64,000 bases of DNA from Cupriavidus sp. WKF15 (GTDB lineage: Bacteria > Pseudomonadota > Gammaproteobacteria > Burkholderiales > Burkholderiaceae): the NCBI RefSeq assembly GCF_029278605.1, contig NZ_CP119572.1, forward strand, positions 3,472,001-3,536,000, given 5' to 3'. Under the pieces are notes generated by a model. That model made no database searches, was not told where the DNA came from, and saw nothing but the letters and a program-made list of their open reading frames with translations. Position 1 is the stretch's first letter. Each line of letters starts with the position of its first letter. Both the position numbers and the translations under genes were made by a program. Below, piece after piece: positions 52,656 to 61,046 of this stretch.

Positions 52656-53330
52656 TTACTGGTTGACCGGCGAGGCCGGGTCCAGCAGCAGCGCCATCAC
52701 GTCGCGGATCTGCGTTTCGGTCAGGATGCCCTTGTGGCCGAAGCGCGGCATGTTGGAGCAGGCCGCATAGGCGCTGGAGTCCCAGATCTTGCCCCAGGTG
52801 TACTTGACCACGTCGTCGGAATTGCCGCGCAGCTTGCCGTACTGGTACAGCGACGGGCCGATATTGCCGAACGAGATCTCCGCCTTGGTCATCTGGTGGC
52901 ACGCGTAGCAGTTGCCGCCGTTGGTGCCGCCGACCGGGTCCGTGAACTGCATGCCGCGGCCGTTCTGTGCGATCTTCTCGCCTTCCTTCCAGTCGCCGAG
53001 CCACTTGCCGTCGGCCGGATACTTGACCTGCTTCAGCTCGGCGGCCTCTATCTTCTTTGCCGTGGCCGCCGGCACCTTGGATCGGTCCGGGTACTGGCTG
53101 CAGGCCTGCTGCATGGCGTCCTGGTTGAGCACGCCTTCGACAGTGGCCGGCCCCTTCGACGAGAACGAGCCTTCGATCAGGTGCTTCATGTCAGCGGCGC
53201 TGACGGTGATCGCTTTCGCCTTTGCCGCCGGCTTGGCCTTTGCGCTGTCCTGCGCGACGGCACCGGCGCTGGCCGCCAGGGTCAGCGCGGCAACCGCCCA
53301 CACGGCGTATTGCTTGGTGATTCCTTGCAT
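52656..53330 (-). CDS. soxX: SoxX, monoheme c-type cytochrome subunit of SoxAX
   Basis: 224 residues. Signal peptide (to about residue 26, AVAQ), an Ala/Lys-rich linker, then an N-terminal extension before the heme domain. Heme motif CYACH at 141-145 and axial Met in SNMPRFG (Met 194). SoxXA oxidatively attaches thiosulfate to the SoxY cysteine. The long N-terminal extension marks the larger SoxX type. Confidence 0.94.
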   Translation of the reverse strand: MQGITKQYAVWAVAALTLAASAGAVAQDSAKAKPAAKAKAITVSAADMKHLIEGSFSSKGPATVEGVLNQDAMQQACSQYPDRSKVPAATAKKIEAAELKQVKYPADGKWLGDWKEGEKIAQNGRGMQFTDPVGGTNGGNCYACHQMTKAEISFGNIGPSLYQYGKLRGNSDDVVKYTWGKIWDSSAYAACSNMPRFGHKGILTETQIRDVMALLLDPASPVNQ

Positions 53331-53348
53331 GTCTGTCTCCCGTGCTCG

Positions 53349-54155
53349 TCAGCGCTTCATGGCGGGGCCATCGTAGGTGCCGCCGTTGGCGTTCCTGGCC
53401 AGGAACATGGTGAGGGCGGTGATCACGTCCGAACCGTAGGCTGGCTCGGGAAAGCGCTGCTGGCGCAGGCAGTCGTACAGGCGGTGCTGCATGGTGCGTA
53501 CCTCGCCCTGCGAGACACGGTAGGCGGGCCACGTCGTGTAGGCGGCCTGCGCGCCCTTCTCGGTCAGCAGGTTGGGCAGGTCCTGCAGGCGGATGCGCTG
53601 GCCGTCCACCGCGTGGCAGGTGGCGCAGGCAAAGTCATAGGCGCCGCCGCGGTAGAAGAACATCTTCTGGCCCAGCGCGTAGGTGCGCTGCTCTTCCGGG
53701 TGGCCGAGCTGGACGTTCATCTTCACGCCGCGCGACTCGGCGGTCAGGTACGAGACCAGGCGCTCGATGTCCGACGGCTTGCCCGACGACGAGAACGGAT
53801 TGGCCATCGCCTCTTCCCTGGTCAACCCCTGCAATGTCACGCGGCAATAGGCCAGGCGCTGCTCGAGATCCATGACCTTGCCGGTGTCCTTGAAGTAGCG
53901 CGGCAGTTCGGCGTAGGCACCCTTGGTGACACCCGGGCCCTTGCCCAGGTCGCACTGCTCGAGCGATACGTTCTTCGGGCCGGCGGGCTTCTTCCACAGC
54001 TCTTCGCCGGCGGCTTCCCACAATTCAGCGGGGTTGCCTTCGGCCAGCATCTGGCGGTACTTGGCGATTTCGTCGGCGGTGCTGCCCTGCGCGTGCACGG
54101 CGGCCGCCAGGGTCAGCGCCGCGGCGCCTGTGGCAAGGCGTCGGATCTTGGTCAT
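53349..54155 (-). CDS. soxA: SoxA, single-heme type
   Basis: 268 residues. Signal peptide at about 1-22. Cys 68 and 104 sit where the first heme cysteines or a disulfide occur in SoxA; the only CXXCH is CATCH at 177-181, so this is a monoheme SoxA. The catalytic cysteine that becomes a persulfide is Cys 229 in RLYDCLRQQRFPEP. The start at 54155 begins the signal peptide; the frame is open further upstream. It precedes soxX by 18 bp. Confidence 0.95.
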   Translation of the reverse strand: MTKIRRLATGAAALTLAAAVHAQGSTADEIAKYRQMLAEGNPAELWEAAGEELWKKPAGPKNVSLEQCDLGKGPGVTKGAYAELPRYFKDTGKVMDLEQRLAYCRVTLQGLTREEAMANPFSSSGKPSDIERLVSYLTAESRGVKMNVQLGHPEEQRTYALGQKMFFYRGGAYDFACATCHAVDGQRIRLQDLPNLLTEKGAQAAYTTWPAYRVSQGEVRTMQHRLYDCLRQQRFPEPAYGSDVITALTMFLARNANGGTYDGPAMKR

Positions 54156-54231
54156 TGGGGGCTTCTCCTCCCGGCCGCTCATGCGCCGGGTCATTCTTCT
54201 GTCTGCGGGCCTTCCCTTGCCCGGGCCGTCC

Positions 54232-54690
54232 TCAAGGCTTGATGTAGGCGTAGCCATCATCAAACTGCAGGCGGGCGATCTCCACCACGCCGGCCGGTAC
54301 GATCTTCGATTCCATCAGCAGGCTCGATTCGGAAATCTTGCGTGCGGTCAGCGTATTGCGGCAGACGCGGAATTCGACACCGGCCGAAGCCAGCGCGCCC
54401 ACCGGGCCTTCAAACGTGTTGCCGCGCGCATCCTTGGCGCCTTCCACCAGGAAATCCACGCCATAGCCGAACGCGACCACGACGAGTTTTGTGTCGGGCG
54501 CGGCGTTCAGGTGGTTGCGCAGGTTGCCCATCGCGCGCACCGCCTGGTCGATGCCTTCCGACAGCTGGTACACCACCTTGACGCGCCCGCCCTTGCCTGC
54601 CGACGCGGCCGGCGCCGCCTGCGCCTCCGCCTTTGCCGCCAGTCCGATCGCGGCCAGCGCCGCCGATGCCCGAATGAATGCTCGCCGCAT
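54232..54690 (-). CDS. Exported DsrE-family protein in the sox cluster
   Basis: 152 residues. Signal peptide at about 1-25 (ASAALAAIGLAAKAEAQA). DsrE/DsrF-like fold with VKVVYQLSEG, KLVVVAFGYGVDFLV and GVEFRVCRNTL; the conserved Cys 110 matches the sulfur-carrying cysteine of DsrE proteins. Known family members relay persulfides. A periplasmic copy between soxA and soxZ may carry sulfane sulfur, but this is inference. Confidence 0.82.
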   Translation of the reverse strand: MRRAFIRASAALAAIGLAAKAEAQAAPAASAGKGGRVKVVYQLSEGIDQAVRAMGNLRNHLNAAPDTKLVVVAFGYGVDFLVEGAKDARGNTFEGPVGALASAGVEFRVCRNTLTARKISESSLLMESKIVPAGVVEIARLQFDDGYAYIKP

Positions 54691-54757
54691 GATTGTTCCC
54701 GAGGTCAGTTTCCGACCAGAACCATAGCAGACGACGGCCGCGCGCGCCGGACGGGTA

Positions 54758-55069
54758 TCAGGCGATGGTCGCCTCGTCGGTGCGCTTGTCGCCGCGGTTG
54801 TCGATCCAGGTCACGGCGACCTTGTCGCCCTTGGCGCCGCCCTTGAACTTGAAGTTCAGGAACGGGTCCTTGGACACCGCCGGGCCGAACTGCGCGCGGA
54901 ACACTTCCTTGCCCTTGCACTGGGCGCTCACGGTCTGGATATGCCACGCCGGAATGGTCTTGCCGGCGCCGTCCTTGCGCTGGCCGGTTTCCATGTCGTG
55001 CTTCATCAGAATCTTGACGTCTACCACGCCGCCGTTCTCGGTGGCGCGTACGCGCATCGGGTCTGCCAT
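54758..55069 (-). CDS. soxZ: Sulfur carrier subunit SoxZ
   Basis: 103 residues with the SoxZ pattern VDVKILMKHDMETGQRKD, IPAWHIQTVSA and DPFLNFKFKGGAKGD. It has no signal peptide and is exported with SoxY. The start at 55069 is set by AGGAGA 7 bases upstream. It follows soxY by 40 bp. Confidence 0.96.
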   Translation of the reverse strand: MADPMRVRATENGGVVDVKILMKHDMETGQRKDGAGKTIPAWHIQTVSAQCKGKEVFRAQFGPAVSKDPFLNFKFKGGAKGDKVAVTWIDNRGDKRTDEATIA

Positions 55070-55109
55070 TGCTCTCTCCTGTTGCAGATGATCGTGGGTT
55101 GGCGGGGGC

Positions 55110-55565
55110 TCAGCCGCCGCAGCCGCCCAAGGTGACCTTGATTTCCTTGGATGCCACGTACCACTTGCCGCCGGCCTTGACCGCGGCATGCACCACGGAG
55201 GTCTGGCCCATCTTCACGCGCGTGGAGACGAACGGTTCGGTGCCCGCCGGGATCACGAAATCCGCGGCCAGCGTGTTCGGGTTCTTCTCGACCAGGATGG
55301 CGATCTGCTCGGTATCCGGGATCGCGCTGGTCACGGCCACCGGCACCACGGCGCCGTTCTCGGCGATGTCCGGGGCGTTGAAGGTGATGGCGGTGCTCTT
55401 CTCGGTAGCGCTGCCGCCCAGGGCCTTGATCACGTCGGCCACGCTCTTGCCGTCAAAAGCGGTCTTGTTCCACTCGGCTGCCTGGGCTTCGGTGATCAGG
55501 CCGGTTGCAGCCATCAGCGACAGGACAGCGGTGACCCGCAGCATTTCTCGTCGTTTGGAATTCAT
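55110..55565 (-). CDS. soxY: Sulfur carrier subunit SoxY
   Basis: 151 residues. N-terminal signal with twin-Arg-like KRREMLRVTAVLSLMAA. The C-terminus ends in GGCGG, the swinging-arm cysteine that carries thiosulfate-derived sulfur through all Sox reactions. The SoxY immunoglobulin-like fold (NGAVVPVAVTS; TRVKMGQTSVVHAAVKAGGKWYV) is intact. Confidence 0.97.
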   Translation of the reverse strand: MNSKRREMLRVTAVLSLMAATGLITEAQAAEWNKTAFDGKSVADVIKALGGSATEKSTAITFNAPDIAENGAVVPVAVTSAIPDTEQIAILVEKNPNTLAADFVIPAGTEPFVSTRVKMGQTSVVHAAVKAGGKWYVASKEIKVTLGGCGG

Positions 55566-55632
55566 TGTGCTTAGCTCTCCAGCTACTCCGTTCCCACACG
55601 TGGTTGACCGCCTGGGGCGGTGCGTCCTGCAT

Positions 55633-55655
55633 GCGGCCGGTGCTTGGCCGGCCGC
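55633..55655. other. Hairpin in the cytochrome c-soxY gap
   Basis: GCGGCCGG (55633-55640) and CCGGCCGC (55648-55655) pair around a 7-nt loop in the 166-bp gap between the cytochrome c gene and soxY. There is no U tract. It could stabilise or partially separate expression of soxYZ; low confidence. Confidence 0.3.
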
Positions 55656-55731
55656 TGTGCTTTGTGTCGGGCCCGCGCGGCGCGTGCCCGCCGGCCCGTT
55701 GCATCGGTGCGTCTGCCCTTGCGGGCCTTGC

Positions 55732-56058
55732 TTACTTGGCCGGCGAGCCAGCCAGGACCCACTCCACCACCGTCTTCGCCTCAGCGTCGCTCAGGCCGGT
55801 GTTGGCGGGCATCGGCACAGGACCCCACACGCCCGAACCGCCGGTCTTGACCTTCTTGACCAGGGTCGCAACGGCGTTCTTGTCGCCCTTGTACTTGGCG
55901 GCCACGTCCTTGTAGGCCGGGCCAACCAGCTTCTTGTCGACCTGGTGGCAACCCATGCAGGCGTTCTTGTTGGCGATCTCCTGTGCCTTGGCGGCATCGA
56001 CCGCGTGGGCCGATGCGGCGGCGCCCAGCATCAGCGCTGCGATGACAAACTGCTTCAT
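55732..56058 (-). CDS. Small class I cytochrome c of the sox cluster
   Basis: 108 residues. Signal peptide at about 1-19. Heme motif CMGCH at 34-38; axial Met in VPMP (Met 83). It is strikingly similar to the C-terminal heme domain of the SoxD protein encoded just upstream (VGP...KVK.GG.G.WG.VPMP). It is a plausible electron acceptor for SoxCD or SoxXA. The start at 56058 (MKQFVIAALM) is chosen as the only one giving a signal peptide. Confidence 0.9.
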   Translation of the reverse strand: MKQFVIAALMLGAAASAHAVDAAKAQEIANKNACMGCHQVDKKLVGPAYKDVAAKYKGDKNAVATLVKKVKTGGSGVWGPVPMPANTGLSDAEAKTVVEWVLAGSPAK

Positions 56059-56175
56059 TATTAAGCTCCAAGCTTTGTAAAGCCGTGGGGACGGCAAAGG
56101 CCGCGCCACAAACGGACTGCGCTGCGGCGCGACACACTCTGGCCGCCGCCTGGGGGCACTCCAGCGGCCAGCCCG

Positions 56176-57216
56176 CTATTTTGCCTCAAGAATCCACCCC
56201 ACCATGGCGCGGATGTCCGAATCGGGGATCTGTGGCTGCGGTGGCATCGGCACGCTGCCCCAGGTGCCCTGCCCGCCCGCCTTGACCTTGCGCTCCAGCG
56301 CGGCGTGAGCATCACCCTGCCCGCGATACCTGCTGGCGATATCCGAGAATGACGGACCCACCACTTTGCGATCGAGGGCGTGGCACGCCATGCACTGGTA
56401 CTGGCCGGTCAGCTTCGCGCCTGGTGCCACTGGCGCAGTGGCGACCGGCATCGCCTTCGCCGAAGCCAGCGCCACCACGCCGCGCGTGGGTCCGAACTCG
56501 CGCTGCTGCTGCGACAGGTCGCCGTGCGAATCGCGCGCGTAGTCCGGCATGGCCGAGACCACCTTCACGGTTGACTCGCAGTCCTTCATGCACGCCACGT
56601 TGTGCGTATCGGCCCGGCCGCGGCCGGGCCACATCCCGTGTTCCGTGGTCATGCCGTTGCGGTTCGGCATCTTGCGCTGCACCTCGGCGATGTTGGCGTC
56701 CGACAGCGTGAAGTCGGACGGGACAATCTCGCCAAGGTTCAGCAGATAGGCCGTGACGGCGTAGACATCGTCGGCGCTCAGGCTCCTCGGCGCATTCCAC
56801 GGCATCGCGCGGTGGATGTAGTCCCACAGCGTGCTGACCGTGCTGACCTTCATCAGCGTGGTGCGGTACGGCTGGTTGCCGGTCATCGCGGCGACGCGGC
56901 CGCTGCGGATATCGTCGGCCGTGGTGCCGCCCACGATGGGCGAGAAGACTTCGTTCGATTCGCCGAAGTCGCCATGGCAGGACGCGCATTTGCCATCCCA
57001 GATCTTTTGTCCCTGCGCCACCGTGCCGCTGCCCTTGGGCAGGCCCTGGAAATCGGGGCGCACGTCGATGTCCCAGGCGGCCACCTCGGCCGCGGTCGCG
57101 GTGCGGCCCAGTGCCGTGCGTGCCGCGGCCGTGTCTGCCGTGCCAGCCCAGGCCGCGGAGGCCACGCAGCCGGCCGCCAGCGCCAGCGCGCGCGCCGTGT
57201 CAGCCCACATGGACAT
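56176..57216 (-). CDS. soxD: SoxD, diheme cytochrome c subunit of sulfane dehydrogenase
   Basis: 346 residues. Signal peptide ending ASAAWAG at about 25. Heme motifs CASCH (77-81) in the N-terminal domain and CMACH (about 275-279) in the C-terminal domain. SoxD passes electrons from the SoxC molybdenum site during oxidation of SoxY-bound sulfane. The start at 57216 overlaps soxC by 17 bp; an internal Met two residues on is equally possible. Confidence 0.95.
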   Translation of the reverse strand: MSMWADTARALALAAGCVASAAWAGTADTAAARTALGRTATAAEVAAWDIDVRPDFQGLPKGSGTVAQGQKIWDGKCASCHGDFGESNEVFSPIVGGTTADDIRSGRVAAMTGNQPYRTTLMKVSTVSTLWDYIHRAMPWNAPRSLSADDVYAVTAYLLNLGEIVPSDFTLSDANIAEVQRKMPNRNGMTTEHGMWPGRGRADTHNVACMKDCESTVKVVSAMPDYARDSHGDLSQQQREFGPTRGVVALASAKAMPVATAPVAPGAKLTGQYQCMACHALDRKVVGPSFSDIASRYRGQGDAHAALERKVKAGGQGTWGSVPMPPQPQIPDSDIRAMVGWILEAK

Positions 57217-58549
57217 TGGACACCTCCCCGCCCTGGGCCACCTGCCAGCTCTGGATGGCGTTGTTGTGGTAGATCGAGCGCGTGCCGCGCACCGCGCGCA
57301 ATTGCCCCATCCTGGGCTGCACGTATCCGGTTTCATCGATCGCGCGGCTTTGCAGGATGGCCGGTCCGCCGTCCCAGACCCAGTCCAGGTTGAAGCGCGT
57401 CAGGCACTTGGACAGCACAGGCGTTTCGAGCCGAGCCGTGCGCCAGTTGCGCCCGCCATCGGTCGAGACATCGACGCGGCGCACGCGCCCGCGCCCGGAC
57501 CACGCCAGCCCGCTGATGTTGTAGAAGCCCTTGCCGACCATCTGCTGGCCGCCCGACGGCGAGGTGATGACGGACTTGCACTCCTGGATCGAGGTGTACT
57601 GGCGCAGCTTGCCGTCCGGCATCATGTCCACGTAGTGGATGGTCTCGTCCTTGGCGTTCCAGGGCTGGTCGCCCAGCTCCAGCCGGCGCAGCCACTTGAC
57701 CCACGACACGCCCTGCACGCCCGGCACCACCAGCCGCAGCGGGTAGCCGTTCTCGGGACGCAGCATCTCGCCGTTCATGCCCCAGGCGACGATGATCTCG
57801 TCGGCCAGCTCCATCGGGATGGTGCGCGTCATGCCGGAGCCGTCGCCGCCTTCGGCCAGCAGGTACTTGCCGCGGCGCAGGTCCGCGCCGGCGTCGTCCA
57901 GCAGCACCTTGAGCGGCACGCCGGTGAATTCGCAGCAGGACAGCATGCCGTGGGTGTACTGCACCGTCGGCACCGCGACGTTGCCCCACTCCATGCCGGT
58001 ATTGGCGCCGCACTCGATGAAATGCATGCGCGACACCGACGGCAGGCGCATCAGGTCGTCCATGGTATAGACACGCGGCGCCTTGACCAGCCCGTTGATC
58101 ATCAAGCGGTGGCGGGCCGGGTCGATGTCCTGCCAGCCCTGGTGGTGCCGCTCGAAATGCAGGCCGCTGGGCGTGATGATGCCGAACAGCCCCTGCAGCG
58201 GCGCAAACGCGACCGAGGCCGCCGACACGCGCGTCAGTCCCGGTGACTCGCGCCGCACGAGGTTCTTCTCATGGACCGAAGGCTGTCCGTACGGCCGCGC
58301 CGCCACCGGCTGGCCCAGAGATGTGGCCCACGGCTGCGGTTCCAGGATGGCGGGATCGCCATCGGCGGCCAGCGCGCGCCGGCCCAGGCCGACTGCCGCG
58401 ATCCCGGCCGCCGCGCCGAGGAAGCTCTTGCGCAGGAAGTCGCGGCGCGGGCTGTCGAGCCCGTGCCGGGCAATGTCCTGCTGCAGCGAGGTGCTGACGA
58501 AGTGCTCGGGCGCGGGCACGATGCGCCCGCGCGGGGTGCGTTCCTGCAA
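57200..58549 (-). CDS. soxC: SoxC, molybdopterin sulfane dehydrogenase subunit
   Basis: 449 residues. Twin-arginine leader SPRRDFLRKSFLGAAAG at about 33-49, preceded by an unusually long n-region of 34 residues. Molybdenum cysteine in HFIECGANTG near 179; the sulfite-oxidase dimerisation domain (about 310-440) follows with RVRRVDVSTDGGRNW. SoxCD performs the six-electron oxidation of SoxY-bound sulfane sulfur. Second gene of the cluster, 69 bp after soxR. Confidence 0.96.
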   Translation of the reverse strand: MQERTPRGRIVPAPEHFVSTSLQQDIARHGLDSPRRDFLRKSFLGAAAGIAAVGLGRRALAADGDPAILEPQPWATSLGQPVAARPYGQPSVHEKNLVRRESPGLTRVSAASVAFAPLQGLFGIITPSGLHFERHHQGWQDIDPARHRLMINGLVKAPRVYTMDDLMRLPSVSRMHFIECGANTGMEWGNVAVPTVQYTHGMLSCCEFTGVPLKVLLDDAGADLRRGKYLLAEGGDGSGMTRTIPMELADEIIVAWGMNGEMLRPENGYPLRLVVPGVQGVSWVKWLRRLELGDQPWNAKDETIHYVDMMPDGKLRQYTSIQECKSVITSPSGGQQMVGKGFYNISGLAWSGRGRVRRVDVSTDGGRNWRTARLETPVLSKCLTRFNLDWVWDGGPAILQSRAIDETGYVQPRMGQLRAVRGTRSIYHNNAIQSWQVAQGGEVSNVHVG

Positions 58550-58618
58550 TGCCGTCTCCTCCGGTACGCTCGCCGTGGCGGCGCGCCTGTTCTGATGCGG
58601 TCTGCAGGAAGAGCCAGG

Positions 58619-58999
58619 CTACTGCGCGGCCTTGCGCCGCCGGGCGGGGGGTGGTGCGGGCTGGGCCATGAAACGGTCCACCGCGCCGGAGGTCAGGGCA
58701 TTGTCCTCCAGCCGGCTGGCCACCTGCACGCAGACCGTGCGGCACAGCTCCACCACGCTTTCGTCCGCAATGGCGTAATACACCAGGTTCGCCTCCTTGC
58801 GGCGCGACAGCACGCCCGAGCGGTACATCGCGTTGAGATGCCGCGACACATTGGTCTGGGACGAACCCACCGTCTCGACCACCGTGTTCACCGGCTTCTC
58901 GCCATCGCACAGGGCGTGCAGGATCTTCAGCCGCGTAGGCTCCGCCAGCAGGCTGAAATACCCCGACACCTTTTCGAACACGCGATCCAGCTCTTCCAT
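58619..58999 (-). CDS. soxR: SoxR, ArsR-family repressor of the sox cluster
   Basis: 126 residues. ArsR/SmtB winged HTH: FSLLAEPTRLKILHALCDGE, then TVGSSQTNVSRHLNAMYRSGVL and the wing RRKEANLVYYAI. Cys 31 and Cys 86 occupy positions like those of the persulfide-sensing pair in SqrR/BigR-type regulators; Cys 90 is nearby. The start at 58999 is preferred over 59035 because the latter falls inside a perfect inverted repeat. This SoxR is unrelated to the E. coli MerR-type SoxR. Confidence 0.92.
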   Translation of the reverse strand: MEELDRVFEKVSGYFSLLAEPTRLKILHALCDGEKPVNTVVETVGSSQTNVSRHLNAMYRSGVLSRRKEANLVYYAIADESVVELCRTVCVQVASRLEDNALTSGAVDRFMAQPAPPPARRRKAAQ

Positions 59000-59017
59000 G
59001 AGATCCAATATATTCGT

Positions 59018-59037
59018 ATATGCGTGAATGCGCATAT
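59018..59037 (-). promoter_or_regulatory. Probable SoxR operator
   Basis: ATATGCG (59018-59024) and CGCATAT (59031-59037) are perfect reverse complements around TGAATG, 19 bp upstream of the soxR start. The surrounding ATATTCGTATAT gives an AT-rich site as usual for ArsR-family repressors. Confidence 0.7.
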
Positions 59038-59446
59038 AGTGTTTACCCGCTGCAATACACGCTCCGATACAGCGTGGAATCTACGACCGGCCGAGCAGCG
59101 GCATGGGCCTCACCGCTTCTTGCGCCCGTGTCGCCAGGTCAGTACCAAACTCAATATGTCCCGAGCCCGACAGACGTCCACATTTTAGCTCTTCGAGCAT
59201 TGAATTCCTTGTTACGTCCGTCGCATAGAAATTTATTCTACTGATGAGACGCTGGGGCGGCGTTCTTCGAAAATCCTTTCCTCGAGCGGGACTCTATGAT
59301 TTCAACCGAAGGAGCGTATCCAGCTGGTCTCAAGCCGGAATACGGGCGTTGAAAGGATGGGGTTAGTCCTGTCTTCCCAAAGGCAGACGGGAAAATAGAA
59401 TACAGCTCGACCCTGCCACGACAATATTTCAAAAGGAGGAGGAGAC
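59038..59446. other. Divergent region between soxR and the ABC transporter genes
   Basis: 409 bp, noticeably lower in GC than the rest, without a credible gene in any frame. It must hold the promoters of both soxR and the importer, but I see no clear -35/-10 pair for the latter. A strong AAAGGAGGAGGAG site ends it. Confidence 0.5.
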
Positions 59447-60292
59447 ATGCAAGAAGAGAAAGGTATTGTTCGGATTGCCCGCCTGGCCGCCCTGTCTGCG
59501 CTTGCGCTGATGGCGGTGCATGCCCATGCCGATCAGGTCGCCGATATCAAGGCCAAGGGCGAAATGGTATGCGGCGTGCTCGGTACTGACGAACCGTTCA
59601 GCTTCATCAAGGATCCGTCCAGCCGCGAAATCGTCGGGTATGACGTCGACCTGTGCAATGCGGTCGCCAAGAGCCTGGGCGTCAAGCCGGTGCTCAAGCA
59701 GATCGCGGTCGCCGCGCGCATTCCCGAGCTCCAGCAAGGTCACGTCGACCTGCTTGCCGCCTCGCTGACGCACAACAAGGAGCGGGAGTCCCAGATCGAC
59801 TTCTCGCTGTCGACCTTCATCACCGGCCAGAAGGCCATGGTCACGAAGAGCAGCGGCATCACGACCCTCGAACAGCTTGACGGCAAGAAGGTCCTGACCG
59901 TCAAGGGCTCGACGATGGAAACCAACATCGCCGCCAAGATCAAGAACGCCTCGGTGGTGTCGTTCGACAACAGCCCGCAGGCGCTGCTGGCGCTCCAACA
60001 GGGCAAGGGCGTCGCCTACGTCAACGACGAGACCTCGCTGGTCAGCAACTTCTCGAAGCTCGGGCCAGCCGCCAAGGACTACACGCTGGTGCCGCAGTAC
60101 CTTTCGACGGAACATCTCGCGCTGGGCCTGCGCAAGAACGAGCCCGCCCTCCACGCCCAGGTCAACAAGGTCTTGCTGGCCATGGAATCCAGCGGCGAAG
60201 CGCAGAAGCTGTACGACAAGTGGTTCGGGCCAACGACGAAGATGAACTTCCCGCCGCGCGCGTTCAAGATCTCCACCGACAAGATCGACTGA
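59447..60292 (+). CDS. Polar amino-acid ABC transporter, periplasmic binding protein
   Basis: 281 residues. Signal peptide at about 1-29 (LAALSALALMAVHAHA). Type 2 solute-binding fold: KAKGEMVCGVLGTDEPFSF, GYDVDLCNAVAKSLG, and the hinge region TLEQLDGKKVLTVKGST. The pattern is that of the glutamate/aspartate/polar amino-acid family; the ligand is not certain. First gene of a four-gene importer operon, divergent from soxR. Confidence 0.92.
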   Translation: MQEEKGIVRIARLAALSALALMAVHAHADQVADIKAKGEMVCGVLGTDEPFSFIKDPSSREIVGYDVDLCNAVAKSLGVKPVLKQIAVAARIPELQQGHVDLLAASLTHNKERESQIDFSLSTFITGQKAMVTKSSGITTLEQLDGKKVLTVKGSTMETNIAAKIKNASVVSFDNSPQALLALQQGKGVAYVNDETSLVSNFSKLGPAAKDYTLVPQYLSTEHLALGLRKNEPALHAQVNKVLLAMESSGEAQKLYDKWFGPTTKMNFPPRAFKISTDKID

Positions 60293-60318
60293 GTTTCGGT
60301 CACCTTCCCTGAAGCGCT

Positions 60319-60337
60319 GCCCGGCACCATGCCGGGC
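60319..60337 (+). other. Hairpin after the binding-protein gene
   Basis: GCCCGG (60319-60324... read as GCCCGGCA) pairs with CCGGGC ending near 60337 around CACCATG. An intergenic stem-loop just 3' of a binding-protein gene commonly allows higher expression of that gene than of the permeases. Confidence 0.45.
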
Positions 60338-60348
60338 AGTTGCACGCC

Positions 60349-61044
60349 ATGCCCAATTTCCACCTGTCGATGTTGCTGTCCGGCCAGTACCACGAATGGC
60401 TGGTCAGCGGATTCGTGATGTCGCTGAAGCTGTCGGCGCTCACGTTCGTGATCTCTCTGCCGCTCGCCATCGTGGTGGCCCTCTTGCGTCTCGCGCCATT
60501 TGCGCCCTTGCGGGCCCTTGGACAAGTCTACGTCGAAGCCATCCGCAATGTGCCGCTGCTCGCGCACATGTTGTTCTGGTATTTCGGCGCGCCGCAGTTG
60601 CTGCCCCTGGCGCTCAGGAGCTGGTTGTACGAACACAACTATGAAGCCGTCAGCGCGCTGATCGCCCTGGTGCTGTATACGGTGGCCTATATGGCCGAGG
60701 ATATTCGCAGCGGCATTCGCTCCATACCGAAGGAGCAGCTCGAGGCCAGCCGCGCGCTGGGCTTGAGCTTCCTGGCAGCGATGCGATTGGTCGTACTACC
60801 CCAGTCGCTGCGCATTACCGTGCCGCCACTGGTTAGCCAGACCCTGAATCTCTGGAAGAACTCAAGCATTGCCATGGTGATCGGCGTGGCGGAACTGATG
60901 TACCAGGCGCAGCAGGTGGAAAGCGCCACGTTCCGCGGCTTTGAATCGTTCGCGTTCGCCACGCTGGCTTACCTTACCATTTCGATGACCATCACCTTGG
61001 TGTCCGTGTGGTATCAGCGCCGGTATCCGGTAAGGAGCGCGTAG
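60349..61044 (+). CDS. Amino-acid ABC transporter permease 1
   Basis: 231 residues, HisM-type. About five membrane helices; EAA loop EQLEASRALGLSFLAAMRLVVLPQS near 136-160 docks the ATPase. The N-terminal part has GFVMSLKLSALTFVISLPLAIVVAL. The ATG at 60349 is used instead of a TTG three codons earlier. Confidence 0.93.
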   Translation: MPNFHLSMLLSGQYHEWLVSGFVMSLKLSALTFVISLPLAIVVALLRLAPFAPLRALGQVYVEAIRNVPLLAHMLFWYFGAPQLLPLALRSWLYEHNYEAVSALIALVLYTVAYMAEDIRSGIRSIPKEQLEASRALGLSFLAAMRLVVLPQSLRITVPPLVSQTLNLWKNSSIAMVIGVAELMYQAQQVESATFRGFESFAFATLAYLTISMTITLVSVWYQRRYPVRSA

Positions 61045-61046
61045 CC

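Noticed and set aside
53349..54155. SoxA as a diheme protein
   Set aside because: Only one CXXCH is present; the N-terminal cysteines at 68 and 104 are not in heme-binding motifs.
59038..59446. A small gene in the divergent region upstream of the importer
   Set aside because: Short frames there (for example 59238-59432 minus) lack ribosome-binding sites, domain signals and the GC-rich third positions of real genes in this window.
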